NCBI GenBank assembly: GCA_033297075.1
Contig: MU858051.1
Location: forward strand, 310,001-374,000
DNA length: 64,000 nucleotides
From: Rhypophila decipiens
Lineage: Eukaryota; Ascomycota; Sordariomycetes; Sordariales; Naviculisporaceae
Direction: 5' to 3'
Both the position numbers and the translations under genes were made by a program. Under the pieces are notes generated by a model, which searched no databases, had not been told where the DNA came from, and saw nothing but the letters and a program-made list of their open reading frames with translations. Below are positions 44,607-54,050 of this stretch, in pieces (the stretch's first letter is position 1; each line of letters opens with the position of its first letter).

Positions 44607-47539
44607 ATGGCAACATCCCCTACGCCAATTGGGGCGGGCAGCCATTTCACCTCTATGGGACGAAGAACCTCGGCGCGACAAGCTCTGCGACGTCCCGCCT
44701 CAAGGACTGGTGGTCGGAGCGAAAGCACCCCAGCCGGGAGCTCAGGAATTGCTGCCCCGTCGGCAAGTAGGGAATCGCAGTCGCGGTCGCACTCCATGGG
44801 ACAATCTCAGCAGCAATACTCAACACTACACGACAGCTCCGAGGACGAGATGCCAGCTCCCATGAAACTGAGCGCCCTCACCAAGGCATTGCTCAACAAC
44901 GATGGTCACGCGTCGGCGGGCGCATCTGGCATACCGGTTCCAACAACCGTCGCCACTCGTTCTCAGTCTCCGCCACCACGACCGGCCTCACGAGTTACTA
45001 GGAGAAGCGTGTTGGCCGCGTCGACTTCGTCTAATCCGGAGGAGAAGGAGAAGGAGGCGAGTAGGATGAGCCTTCGGCAACGAGAGACTAGGCGTGATGC
45101 TCGGGCCGGCAGCGTTCAGCTACCCTCGTCCCCAGTGCGCAGCAGGGAGACCAGCCCAGCCCCGAGGAAGAGAGTGGTCCGCCTTAGCAGCACCGCCCCA
45201 GCAAATGGGCCTTTGCAGAATGGTCTGCGACGATCTCTTTCATCAACGACGCAGAGAAAAAAGCCAGAACTTCCCATTGAACCAGTGGAGGATAAGATTG
45301 TCGCACCTCCTCCCCCTCAGCAAGAGCCGCAGCCAGTGCCAGAACCTGCACTGTCTAACAGCAATATCAACACGCCTGTTATACCTGTGAGGACAGTCAG
45401 AATTGCCGTCGGGTCATCTGGAAACAAGTCCAGATCCGGAGGCTCCTCGGGCGTTGGCTCTTTTAGATCGGCTGGACAGAGTGACCAGGAAGGGCCTGAA
45501 GACCCAGCCACAGTTGGAAGACAACTACCGACGGCACCACAGAGCTCGCTGCGTATCAAGAGGATAGGAAAGACAGGCCCAGGAAGCTTCCTGAGTGGCC
45601 CAGCGCGCAGGGGGCGCAGGAGGACGAGCGAAGAGGACGGGGAAGGGCAAGGGGAGGGCGACGGTATGGGTGCTAGTCAAGATGCAGAGAGCCAGCACCC
45701 GCAGTACCACGAGTCCGAACTGGGCGAGCAGCCTGCGTCTTCTTTCATGGCACCCAGCTATCGCGATTTTGTATCTTCGGGGAGTCCAGTTAGTGCCAAG
45801 GACCCAGCGAGAGCAGCAATTCGCAAGCAAGCGTCCAATGCGAACCTCGCAGCTTCACACGCCGCCAAAGAACAAGAGAAGAGCCATCTCGAGCTGGCAT
45901 ACAAGATCCCAGCACCACCGCGCGCCATGACCGCCGTTCCCGATAATAAAGAGAACGAGGCACCGGGCACATTCAAGCGGCCCAGGTCAACATCTTCGTT
46001 GCTCGAGAAGAAAGAGATTGAGCAGCAAAAACCAGCGCCCCAACAACCACTGGTTGTCGATCTTCCTCCACCTCCGGCCCAGGCCGCATCTCCAGACCGC
46101 AAGATCCTCGCGCAAAAGAGCCAAAACACTCCCCGGATATACGCACCACCGCCACCTCCGCCAAAAATGTCTGTCGTCGAGACGGCCACGGCCGTGGCCG
46201 GGGCATCAGCTGCTGTCAATGCCAACAAGAAGAGGGCAGTCATGCTCAGAGTCAATAACAAGACCTATACGCGTATCGATTGCATAGGCCGGGGTGGTTC
46301 AGGCAAGGTCTACCGCGTCTCTGCCGAGAGCGGCAAGATGCTCGCTCTCAAACGGGTGTCGTTGGAAAATGCCGACGAGAATACCGTCAAGGGGTTCAAG
46401 GGCGAGATTGACCTCTTGAAACGGCTGCATGGGATTGATCGGGTTATTCAGCTTATTGATCATGAACTGAACTATGAAAAGCAGATTTTGAGTGTGGTAA
46501 GTTCTTCTTGTCCCCTTTATTTTCACCCAAACCATGAACTGTAACTAATTGTGTCCCCAAATAGTTGATGGAAGTAGGCGAGCTGGACTTCAACACCCTC
46601 CTCCGAAGTCGTCAGAGCTCACCCGAGGGGGCGCGGCTAGACCCGGTTTTCATCCGGTACTACTGGAAGGAAATGCTCGAGTGCGTACAAGCAGTGCACG
46701 TTATGAACGTGGTACACAGCGACCTCAAGCCAGCCAACTTTGTTCTAGTACAAGGACGCCTCAAGCTCATCGACTTTGGCATCGCCAATGCTATCCAGAC
46801 CGAAATGACGGTCAACGTACACCGCGAGACCCAGATCGGCACGCCAAATTACATGTCCCCGGAATCACTGATGGACTCGAACCAGTACGCTTTCACCGCT
46901 GCGCATAACGGGAAATTCAGCGTCCCTCCGCCATTGCAGCACCAACGTAATGCCGGCCAGCCGAGGATCATGAAGCTGGGCAAACCCTCTGATGTCTGGT
47001 CGCTGGGATGTATCCTCTACCAGATGGTCTACGGGCTCCCGCCCTTTGGGAAAATAGCGAATCAAATGTCGAGATGTCAGGCCATCATCAACTGGGCTTA
47101 CCAAGTCGAATTCCCCGACAAGACGGAAGACGGAAGTCGCGTACCGCCGAGTCTGATTCGTACCATGAGAAGATGCTTGAATCGGGAACAAAAAGAACGG
47201 CCGACATGTGATGAGCTGCTGTCTGATACGGATCCGTTCTTGTATCCGCAGGAGTTTGACCCGTCCGTGTATGCCATTGCCGCGGAGAACCCGGGCAAGG
47301 TCTTGCCGGTCACGGAGGAGCTGTTGAGCAGGATTATCCAGAGCGTTGTGCAGAGGTGTAGAGAGAGGCCGCCGACGGATGCCGAGGTTATTTCTACCTG
47401 GCCTGCCGCGTATTGGTCTAGTGTGCGCAAGGCTGTCACGGCTGGGGGGAATAGTAGCTCTTCGAGTTCAGGCAGTGGTGGTGGTGGTGGTGGTGGTGGG
47501 AATCCTCATTCTCATTCGCAGTCTCAGAATGGGAGGTGA
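44607..47539 (+). CDS. MPS1: MPS1/TTK dual-specificity spindle-checkpoint kinase
   Basis: Mps1 is recruited to unattached kinetochores, phosphorylates Spc105/KNL1 and Mad1, and in fungi also acts in spindle-pole duplication. Exons are 44607-46496 and 46565-47539 (GTAAGT to AAATAG, phase 0), giving 954 residues. About 545 N-terminal residues are disordered and Ser/Pro/Arg-rich. The kinase domain starts at YTRIDCIGRGGSGKVYRV (Gly loop near 561-568). It has the ATP Lys in ALKR (582), catalytic loop HSDLKPAN (Asp 683) with the Ser typical of Mps1, DFGIA (700-704), and activation segment GTPNYMSPE. The insert between lobes (NGKFSVPPPLQHQRNAGQPRIMKLGKPSDVWSLG) is also Mps1-like. The C-terminal extension ends in poly-Ser and an 8-Gly run encoded by a GGT microsatellite. 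All catalytic residues are present. Confidence 0.96.
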
Positions 47540-49242
47540 CGATAAGCGGTGTCTGTCCACTATACTGTTTGGATTGTCAAAGTGTTGTATATGGGATTGT
47601 TATAATATTGTCTCTTTTTTTCAATGTTTTCCTTGTCATGATGGGGCTTGTTGTTTCCGCCGGGTTGCGGCTTGTTGGATGTTTTAATGAGCGACAGCTC
47701 CTCTTTACGTTTGTTGGGAGAGAGCAGTTTTCTGTTTTTAATCACTTTGGTTTCAAAGAAGCTTGGTGCTAAGAGCGACACAGAGAGAGGAGGAGCCCTC
47801 TCGTTTTTTTGGATGCGGTCTATAATTGGTTGGTTGGGTGTCGGTTACTTTTTTTTCTTTCACACACCACTTCATTGTCAGTCACTACTCATTGTCGATA
47901 TTGCGAGCTCACCCAGTACATACCTATCCTATATATAAAAGTTTTTGTTTGGTTGGAGAAGGGTGGGAGGCGTTGGCTTGTTGTTTTTTACTCTTCTCGA
48001 TACCTCTGTTGCACCAAGACTTTCTATGTCCTTGGGTGGCTTGTTGTTCTCTTTTCCACATTTATATTTAGCTCCTGTCGTTACTTTTACGGTTTCTTGT
48101 TTAGAAGCACTCATTCATTGGATCGATGTTCTCATGCTTCTCTCGCGCTGCGATTATTTCTATCGTGTCATGTTATATACCATTGCATTGTTACCAAGTT
48201 TAAGATATGATCATGATCATGATTATGGCAGACCGGGGCCCGACCATATAAGCACCGGGTTTGGTCCAGTTTCCCAACCGAGAGGGGATCCCGACAGCAG
48301 AGATGAGTTGAGCTTCCAGCTTAGCTCAACGGTCAGCTACGGCGACTCAAGTAATTCCTCTGTACCCCTCCGGCCTGTAGCACCCTTCCCTCGGGGAGGG
48401 TGTCGGTTCAATCCCGGGCACGATCAATCCAAAAACAAAAAAAAAGCCGAAAGAGGCTTTTCTCACGGCACCACCGGGTGCCTTGAGTTTTTGCTATTTT
48501 TTCTCTTATCCCGTATTGAAAACGTGTTTTTTTACATATTGGTAATATTTTACGGGCGGTATAAGACAGGATAACTGCATAGTGTCAAATCGAACTTGGG
48601 AGCTTGTACGTTTGGTTTCTATTGGATTGACGGCGATTTGTCTGGCGAGAGACAAGCTGGGGGGACTTGTAAGCATATACCACGCCATAAGAAGGCTGTT
48701 CTCAGACACAGATCGTCCAACTTGAGGTCAATGCGGGCATGTTCGTAGAACGAGGTGTGTTGATCGTATACATGTGAGCTTGCCGCGAGCCGACGATCAA
48801 GTAAAGTGAAAGCTCAGAAATGCCTTGTCTATTGTTTTTAAAAATCGTCTCTCGACATTGGATAACGTTATACAATGAATGATATATGAATACATGCTAC
48901 CTATTTACCACCTGATCGTACATGGTTCCAAGATGTCAGACTGCCGGTTTTAGAGGGTGACTCCAGTTCTGGGAAGACAGCACAGGCGGCTCCTTGCTCT
49001 CTAGTAATCCGCAATTCCAACTCCTAGCATTGTCTGTACCAACCGGTCGGCCTTGGAGTTTTCCCAGGCCCTTCCAAGTACCCAGTCACTGGTAAGATGG
49101 CTGGTAACGATCTGTTCCTGCCCGGCAGACGGTTCACGAGATTGTCGTAAAATCGAGTTCCAGTTTCCCACACCATTCCCAGCCAAAATCTCGCCCAGCA
49201 CCTGCCCCCAACCAAGCAAACGAGCCCCGTTGGTTACCCAAT
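47540..49242. other. Convergent 3' spacer, MPS1 / bL21m
   Basis: About 1.7 kb, T-rich on the plus strand between 47.6 and 48.2 kb. Frames such as 47945-48574 appear only because of low complexity. The tRNA-like element at about 48.3-48.5 kb is described separately. Nothing else recognised. Confidence 0.5.
48300..48492 (+). ncRNA. Candidate Pol III unit: class II tRNA-like head plus hairpins
   Basis: An A-box-like TTAGCTCAACGG (48321-48332) and a B-box GGTTCAATCCC (48405-48415) are correctly ordered and spaced for a tRNA with a long variable arm. A strong hairpin, CACCCTTCC/GGGAGGGTG (48381-48402), sits where that arm would be. No acceptor stem can be closed. Downstream come an A-rich stretch (48431-48445), hairpin AAAAGCC/GGCTTTT (48442-48461), hairpin GGCACC/GGTGCC (48468-48483) and T-runs from 48488, which would terminate Pol III. 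The A-rich segment after a tRNA head is typical of SINEs; a decayed tRNA-Ser/Leu gene or a novel small RNA are alternatives. Confidence 0.4.
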
Positions 49243-49899
49243 CTAATCCAACCCATTAACATCGCAAACCTTGAGCTCGCTAATCCTCAGAATCGTAAAG
49301 CGGTGCTTGCTATGCACAGTCTTCTTCCGGCGACACCGTCTCTTCTTCTTGACCAGCGTGCGCATCGGCTCCGCCTCGGTGCCGATCACCACAGCGCGGC
49401 ACTCAAACAGGCGCTCATCCACGTACGGGCTTCCCTGGAGCGTATAATCGCGCGAGCCGAGGTTTGTGGCCCTATTCAAGCGGAGGACGTCGCCCGGTGT
49501 GACGCCTGGCATCTTGAAGGGCAGCCGGACGCTGTCGCCTTCTGTTACGAGGTAGGGTTTCCCGTGGATGTGGATCGTTATGTAGCGGCCTGGTTGGGCT
49601 GCTAGGATGGGGAGGAGTTGCCTGACTGAGGGGTGGAGTTTTGCTGGTTGTGTTGTTGGTTGGGAGGAGGAGGAGATGTTGGATGCGGCTTCGGCGATGG
49701 GGCTGCTGCTGCTTGGTTTTTGCGCCTGTGGTTGAAGGGGGATGCCGGCTTCGAGCTGCTGCTGGACGGGGTCCACGATTTGCGACGTCTGGTGCAGACA
49801 GCGAGCGCCGGCTGTCCTGATGGGAAGGAGGAAGCTCGGGGGCAATCGGGTGATCGGGGTGCGCAGCTCCAGGACGGAGCGCAATAATGCCCTGCTCAT
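49243..49899 (-). CDS. MRPL49: Mitochondrial large-subunit ribosomal protein bL21m
   Basis: Single exon, 218 residues. The N-terminus (MSRALLRSVLELRTPITRLPPSFLLPIRTAGARCLHQTS) is an Arg-rich, acid-poor mitochondrial presequence. After a Ser/Gln-rich linker comes the L21 fold: AQPGRYITIHIHGKPYLVTEGDSVRLPFKMPGVTPGDVLRLNRATNLGSRDYTLQGSPYVDERLFECRAVVIG. It ends in the basic rRNA-binding motif KKKRRCRRKKTVHSKHRFTILRISEL, with the GHRQ/KHRF-type signature of bL21. The protein binds 23S-like rRNA in the mitoribosome. It is followed on the other strand by tRNA-Val about 380 nt upstream of its start. Confidence 0.92.
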   Translation of the reverse strand: MSRALLRSVLELRTPITRLPPSFLLPIRTAGARCLHQTSQIVDPVQQQLEAGIPLQPQAQKPSSSSPIAEAASNISSSSQPTTQPAKLHPSVRQLLPILAAQPGRYITIHIHGKPYLVTEGDSVRLPFKMPGVTPGDVLRLNRATNLGSRDYTLQGSPYVDERLFECRAVVIGTEAEPMRTLVKKKRRCRRKKTVHSKHRFTILRISELKVCDVNGLD

Positions 49900-50280
49900 G
49901 ATGGGCTAGTTTTTCTTTTGAAATGTGTTTATTGGGTTTCCAATTTGTCGGCCGCAAAGAATTGCCTTCGTTCGTTTCGTCGAGGACGGCCGCAAACCGC
50001 AATTGCCCGCGTCGTCGGGCTGGTTCAAGATCTCGGGCGGAGCTTTCTCGAGATGTTCTGCAGTTTGCACTGGTCGTCGCGCTAGTGCCATTGGACATGA
50101 AAAATAAAGTGGGTCACCTACAGCTGAAAGCTGGTTGGTTGTTCACCTTGGTGAGGCTGCGCGCACGAGCCACCATGAGCAGCCCCTATTTCGGCAAAGA
50201 CAACGAAAACTCTGTCCTGTGGGACCTGTGATGGATAACGGCCTGTCCCAGAACAGTTAATATCGAGTTCTCGCGAACAA

Positions 50281-50354
50281 GGTCCGATGGTGTAGTTGGT
50301 TATCACGTCAGTCTAACACACTGAAGGTCGGCGGATCGAGCCCGCCTCGGATCA
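50281..50354 (+). tRNA. tRNA-Val (anticodon AAC)
   Basis: An intact 74-nt cloverleaf without intron. Acceptor GGTCCGA pairs fully with TCGGATC, followed by discriminator A. The anticodon stem TCAGT/ACTGA encloses loop CTAACAC, anticodon AAC (Val; A34 becomes inosine). The T-arm is GGCGG-ATCGAGC-CCGCC. Internal A box (TGGTGTAGTTGG) and B box (GGATCGAGCC) are present. A T-rich run (TTTCCTTTT) after position 50354 suits Pol III termination. Confidence 0.97.
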
Positions 50355-50460
50355 TTTCCTTTTGCTGTTGTTGACTTTATCAAGCTTTGGCAGAGTTTCT
50401 ACCTCTTTTTTGTCCTCTTTTATCTTTTTTGTTCTTGAACAATCTCCTTTATGTAATATG

Positions 50461-50551
50461 TTTTCTTAAGTGTGCTGGTATCGTTCCGTTTTCTTAAGTG
50501 TGCTGGTATCGTTCCGTTTTCTTAAGTGTCCTGGTACCGTTCCGTTTTCTT
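50461..50551 (+). repeat. 28-nt tandem repeat, three copies
   Basis: Units start TTTTCTTAAGTGTGCTGG at 50461, 50489 and 50517, with a partial fourth. The first two are identical; the third has two substitutions. It lies about 110 nt after tRNA-Val in non-coding DNA. Confidence 0.9.
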
Positions 50552-50884
50552 CAACAACGCTCGTCGCTATAGTTGGCTTTCAATAGAGGACACAAGTAAG
50601 CGAGGTGCCGTGGAAGCGAGGGAAAAGGGGCTCAGGGGTACATGCATCACATTTTCCAAACCAGCCGATGCGTTCACAAGTTACAATTTCACTAAGATGG
50701 GGTTCTAGATATAGGGTCTTTGTTATGATATATAGGTATGTACTAATAATTTTATTATTGGGTATTTGTTATGTTTGTGAGGGTATGGTCAAGGAAACAA
50801 AGGAATTGTTTTGATGTGCTTTGTCCCTTGCCACGTAAGAAGAGAAATTAGGACATCAGGCCTAGGAAGATGTATTGTCAGCAC

Positions 50885-52090
50885 TTAGTTGGGCATCATT
50901 CTCAACAAATCACTTCGCCAGGGCTCTGGGGGAAGACCTACGCAGCTGAAACTCAGTTCACTGTTGTTGTCGTGTTCCAATCCCAAGAAATTGCTAATCC
51001 TGCTCCTCAATCCCTTCTTCTTTTTCTCCTCCCTAGGAGCCGGGACAGTCACTGCTCGCTTTTTAGCAAACATGGGATTGGGATTAGTAGGGATATGCCG
51101 GGAAACCGGTGCCGTCCTTCTTGCCTGAGCTGGTGGTCTCTGGTTCGTCGGGGGAGCCATCACATGTCCATGTCTTCGGGAATCAGCAGGTTCCGGGATA
51201 CGGGTTCGTGAATCTCGTTTCCGGAACGCCGGCGTCACATCTCTAGAAATAGGATGATGTTGCCTTTGTCGGTGATAATCGTGCACAGGGGCTCTCGGTC
51301 GAGCTGGGATGTCTACTGGCGGATGCCATGAATCTGTAACCTTGTGTCTGGGTCGAGCTGGCTCCTGAACATGATGGCTTCGTTGTCGTGCTCGTGGGGG
51401 GGTTGCACACTCCAGTACTCCATGTTGCGATGCCACACGGTGTGCTGGTCTGTGGATGGTTGCTCCCTCCCTCCGAGCCGGTACTTTACCAACCTTTGGT
51501 TTCTCAATCTCCTGGGCTAGTCTGTCAGCATGTCGTCTACGGGGGTCCGCATGCGTGCCCTCGTGTTGCTTGGGAAGATGATGTCCGTTAGTCCGCCTAA
51601 GATCGCAAGCTCCATCGCCCCGTCGCTCACGCGGTGGTTCTTTGGCAGCTGGCGGTGCTCTGGCTTTCTCTCGGCGAGGCGCGTCGTATCCGCGCTCTCT
51701 CCGATCTGTCTTCGGTTTCATCTGATCTCTAGCGTTAGCTCTTTCCTTGTGATGAACAGGGGCAGGAGCAGGAGCCGGAACCCGCCGCTTGACGGGTGGC
51801 TCCGGCGCTGGCTCTCTATATAAGAATCCCGTCGTACCTCGTGCAGTACCCTTCAGCACCACGGGAATCCTACTCACGTGTCTCTTCCTCTTTGGGCATT
51901 CTCTCCGTTGGCAGGAGTATGGCCGTGAGGCGACGGAGTATTTAGTATTGAGACAAGCCAGTGCCCGCATTCGCGGCAACATCTTCCAAAAAGGGAGACC
52001 CTTGCTCCTCTTTTTTGCGAATTTCTCACAATCTACTTCCTCTCGGCGTTCACAGCCGCAAGTATATTGTTTGACAATTATTTGACACAT
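50885..52090 (-). CDS. Arg/Pro-rich protein with N-terminal Cys motif, unknown function
   Basis: Single open frame, 401 residues, extremely basic. The N-terminus MCQIIVKQYTCGCERREEVDCEKF carries Cys at 2, 11, 13 and 21; further Cys at 47, 60 and 65 could complete a metal-binding module. This MC...YTCGC...C start recalls a loosely defined fungal family, but I cannot name a function. The remaining 300 residues are Arg/Pro/His-rich and probably disordered, with RRERGYD, PRRR and KKKKGLRSR stretches that could act as nuclear localisation or nucleic-acid-binding sequences. The C-terminus (SELSFSCVGLPPEPWRSDLLRMMPN) is hydrophobic and may be a short functional motif. No signal peptide. It is divergent to another orphan gene. 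Confidence 0.7.
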   Translation of the reverse strand: MCQIIVKQYTCGCERREEVDCEKFAKKRSKGLPFWKMLPRMRALACLNTKYSVASRPYSCQRRECPKRKRHVSRIPVVLKGTARGTTGFLYREPAPEPPVKRRVPAPAPAPVHHKERANARDQMKPKTDRRERGYDAPRREKARAPPAAKEPPRERRGDGACDLRRTNGHHLPKQHEGTHADPRRRHADRLAQEIEKPKVGKVPARREGATIHRPAHRVASQHGVLECATPPRARQRSHHVQEPARPRHKVTDSWHPPVDIPARPRAPVHDYHRQRQHHPISRDVTPAFRKRDSRTRIPEPADSRRHGHVMAPPTNQRPPAQARRTAPVSRHIPTNPNPMFAKKRAVTVPAPREEKKKKGLRSRISNFLGLEHDNNSELSFSCVGLPPEPWRSDLLRMMPN

Positions 52091-52753
52091 TTTGACTTAC
52101 AGTTGAATGTATTTCAATGTGTTTTGGATTGATGTTTGGAGCCTATGTCTCTCTTTGAAGAATAAAGGAGTAGATCTGATCTGTATCGGCCGGCTTCGTG
52201 GTCTTTAAATACCAGGAGACTTGTTTCGAACAATCGGAGTCTCTGGGAGGTTGTTCTTTGTTCAAGATGGTATGGGTTTTGAACAAGAGCATTATCTGGT
52301 TATAACTGCTGTCTCTTTGTTTCATCCGATCACAATGTTATTGTCCCCCGCCCTCCTCATCTTCAAACTTTGCTCTTCGTCCCAGCTGACTTCCATCTCA
52401 TCGGTACTGGAGACAGTACACTAACCACCACGCCACATGAGTCCCCTCGAACAGTGTCAGCACTCTTTTCGTGACATCAGACATAAACCTGTCAAAATGC
52501 TGGAATCGGTTGGCTTCCTCCCGCTCAATCAATCAGTCAATTCGTTTCTCTCGACTTGCACCAAAGACAATTCTCCCGGCTCCGCGACCGATGACGACGA
52601 ACAACGACACATCCTCTTGACAAGATTCTTGTCGGCATTTTCAGTATGGCTCCTTTATACTTATTCAAACCTCTCCCTTTCTCTAATCTTCTTTTAGACC
52701 CAAGCCGATTCTTTATTGTCCACAGGACCACAAGGGAGGATCAACAGAGAGCC
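52091..52753. promoter_or_regulatory. Divergent promoter region between two orphan genes
   Basis: About 660 nt. It includes a minus-strand segment near 52432-52380 with a tRNA A-box-like TGGCGTGGTGG and a short stem, but no B box, so I do not call an RNA gene. Otherwise nothing specific. Confidence 0.4.
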
Positions 52754-53494
52754 ATGAGCTTTTTCGCATACCTACTCAGTCCCTGGTCCAACAATAAGCC
52801 ACAACAGGAACGGAAAACTACAAGACAGCCAGAAAAGGCCCAACATGCACAGGAGCAAAAGGGCGGCAGGACTGTCCTTGCACAAGACCACCAAGGCCCA
52901 GACGACACAAAAGTTGCGAAGGAGGTAGTCCAACACGCAGGCCTAGAGATGACATCCTTCCCGCCCTTCATCCCAACAGCTCCCAATCCTCACGGCACAA
53001 GAGAGTTTCTCCGTGCCGCCATTGCCGAACGTTCAGGTACCCGCCAGCAGGTCGTCAAAGCAAGTGAAGACATCCGGCGGGTCAATGAAGAAGCTCTCCG
53101 ACAAGTAAAATCGAACGAAGGGGGAGCAGGAGGAAAATGGCAGGCAGCATCCAGTCTTAAAGCCATTCTGGCTCGATGTCCACCGCCCCAACAATCCAAC
53201 GAAGAGAGTAACCGACTACCGACGCTCTCCCGAAAAGGGTCCTCTTACTTTCCGGCCATTCCAGCCTCACCGAGCAAAACGAAAAGAGGCCACACCTTGG
53301 AAAAGAAGAAAAAGCCGTCCTATTCACATCTCCGACTCCCCAGACAGCCCCAGAAAGTCTTGCGGAAAAAGGATCGTTATCGTCGGGCGTCACAAAAGGT
53401 TGATCCAAGACTGAGTCCGTTGGGACCTATGGCAGAGCGGTTACAAGCCATGGCGATGGAGGAGTACGACTCTGAGAGGGACTGGACTGACTAG
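52754..53494 (+). CDS. Basic orphan protein, unknown function
   Basis: 246 residues from ATG 52754 (MSFFAYLLSPWSNNKPQQ); the frame continues upstream to 52646 but that part sits in a promoter-like region. There is no signal peptide or membrane segment. The sequence is rich in Lys, Arg, Gln and Ser. A helical middle part (REFLRAAIAERSGTRQQVVKASEDIRRVNEEALRQVK) may form a coiled coil around residues 85-125. A basic region follows (KTKRGHTLEKKKKPSYSHLRLPRQPQKVLRKKDRYRR), then an acidic C-terminal end (MAERLQAMAMEEYDSERDWTD). I recognise no family. It is divergently arranged with the Cys/Arg-rich gene and may be lineage-specific. Confidence 0.6.
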   Translation: MSFFAYLLSPWSNNKPQQERKTTRQPEKAQHAQEQKGGRTVLAQDHQGPDDTKVAKEVVQHAGLEMTSFPPFIPTAPNPHGTREFLRAAIAERSGTRQQVVKASEDIRRVNEEALRQVKSNEGGAGGKWQAASSLKAILARCPPPQQSNEESNRLPTLSRKGSSYFPAIPASPSKTKRGHTLEKKKKPSYSHLRLPRQPQKVLRKKDRYRRASQKVDPRLSPLGPMAERLQAMAMEEYDSERDWTD

Positions 53495-54050
53495 AGCTAA
53501 GAGATTTATCCGGCGCTGGCAGTTTTGGTAGTCGACTAGATACATGCCGAGCAGGCCGGGGAGAACATTCCGGATGGAGAAAGGAAGTGCTCTCTTTTCC
53601 ATCCATGCCAAACAAGAAGAAATCTTTTCATATTGTTTTTCGTTCCAAAACCATGTGGGATGTGATGGTCATTCTTGCACATGTAAATCCTGGGAGGCAA
53701 CAGTCGGTTGTTATGTATTTGGACATTTCCCCCCATTCAAGAGATGAACCAAAAAAAACATGTTGAACAGCTGGTGGAGAAAAATAATCTTCTATTATCA
53801 CAGTACATAACCCATCATCTCCCGAAAAATATGCACATATCTTATCTCTCGGAAAGAACCCAAACCTTTCCACCCAGAATACCCACCGTGCCTTCCTCCG
53901 GCTTGCTTACCCACTCCGTTGCCTTGGTATTCCTTTCCGATTCTAAAACTCAAATCCAAAACACCATACACACAGTAACCCGAAACCCGTCTGGCTACTA
54001 TCCACGAGAACTGCGCAACGCCTTCCCGTCATTCTCCTCATGAACACACG
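53495..54050. other. Convergent 3' spacer
   Basis: About 560 nt between two 3' ends. AT-rich; no gene or structured element recognised. Confidence 0.5.

Larger units (their letters stand above)
49900..50884. other. Spacer holding tRNA-Val and a 28-nt triplicate
   Basis: About 1 kb between the bL21m start and the 3' end of the Arg-rich gene. It contains the bL21m promoter, tRNA-Val(AAC) and a short tandem repeat, each listed separately. No further gene is seen. Confidence 0.5.

Noticed and set aside
47945..48574. 209-codon plus-strand open frame after MPS1
   Set aside because: It lies in T-rich spacer and runs through the tRNA-like element; no recognisable content and no good start context.
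52380..52432. tRNA-like segment on the minus strand
   Set aside because: An A-box-like sequence and one stem are present, but there is no B box, T-arm or acceptor stem.
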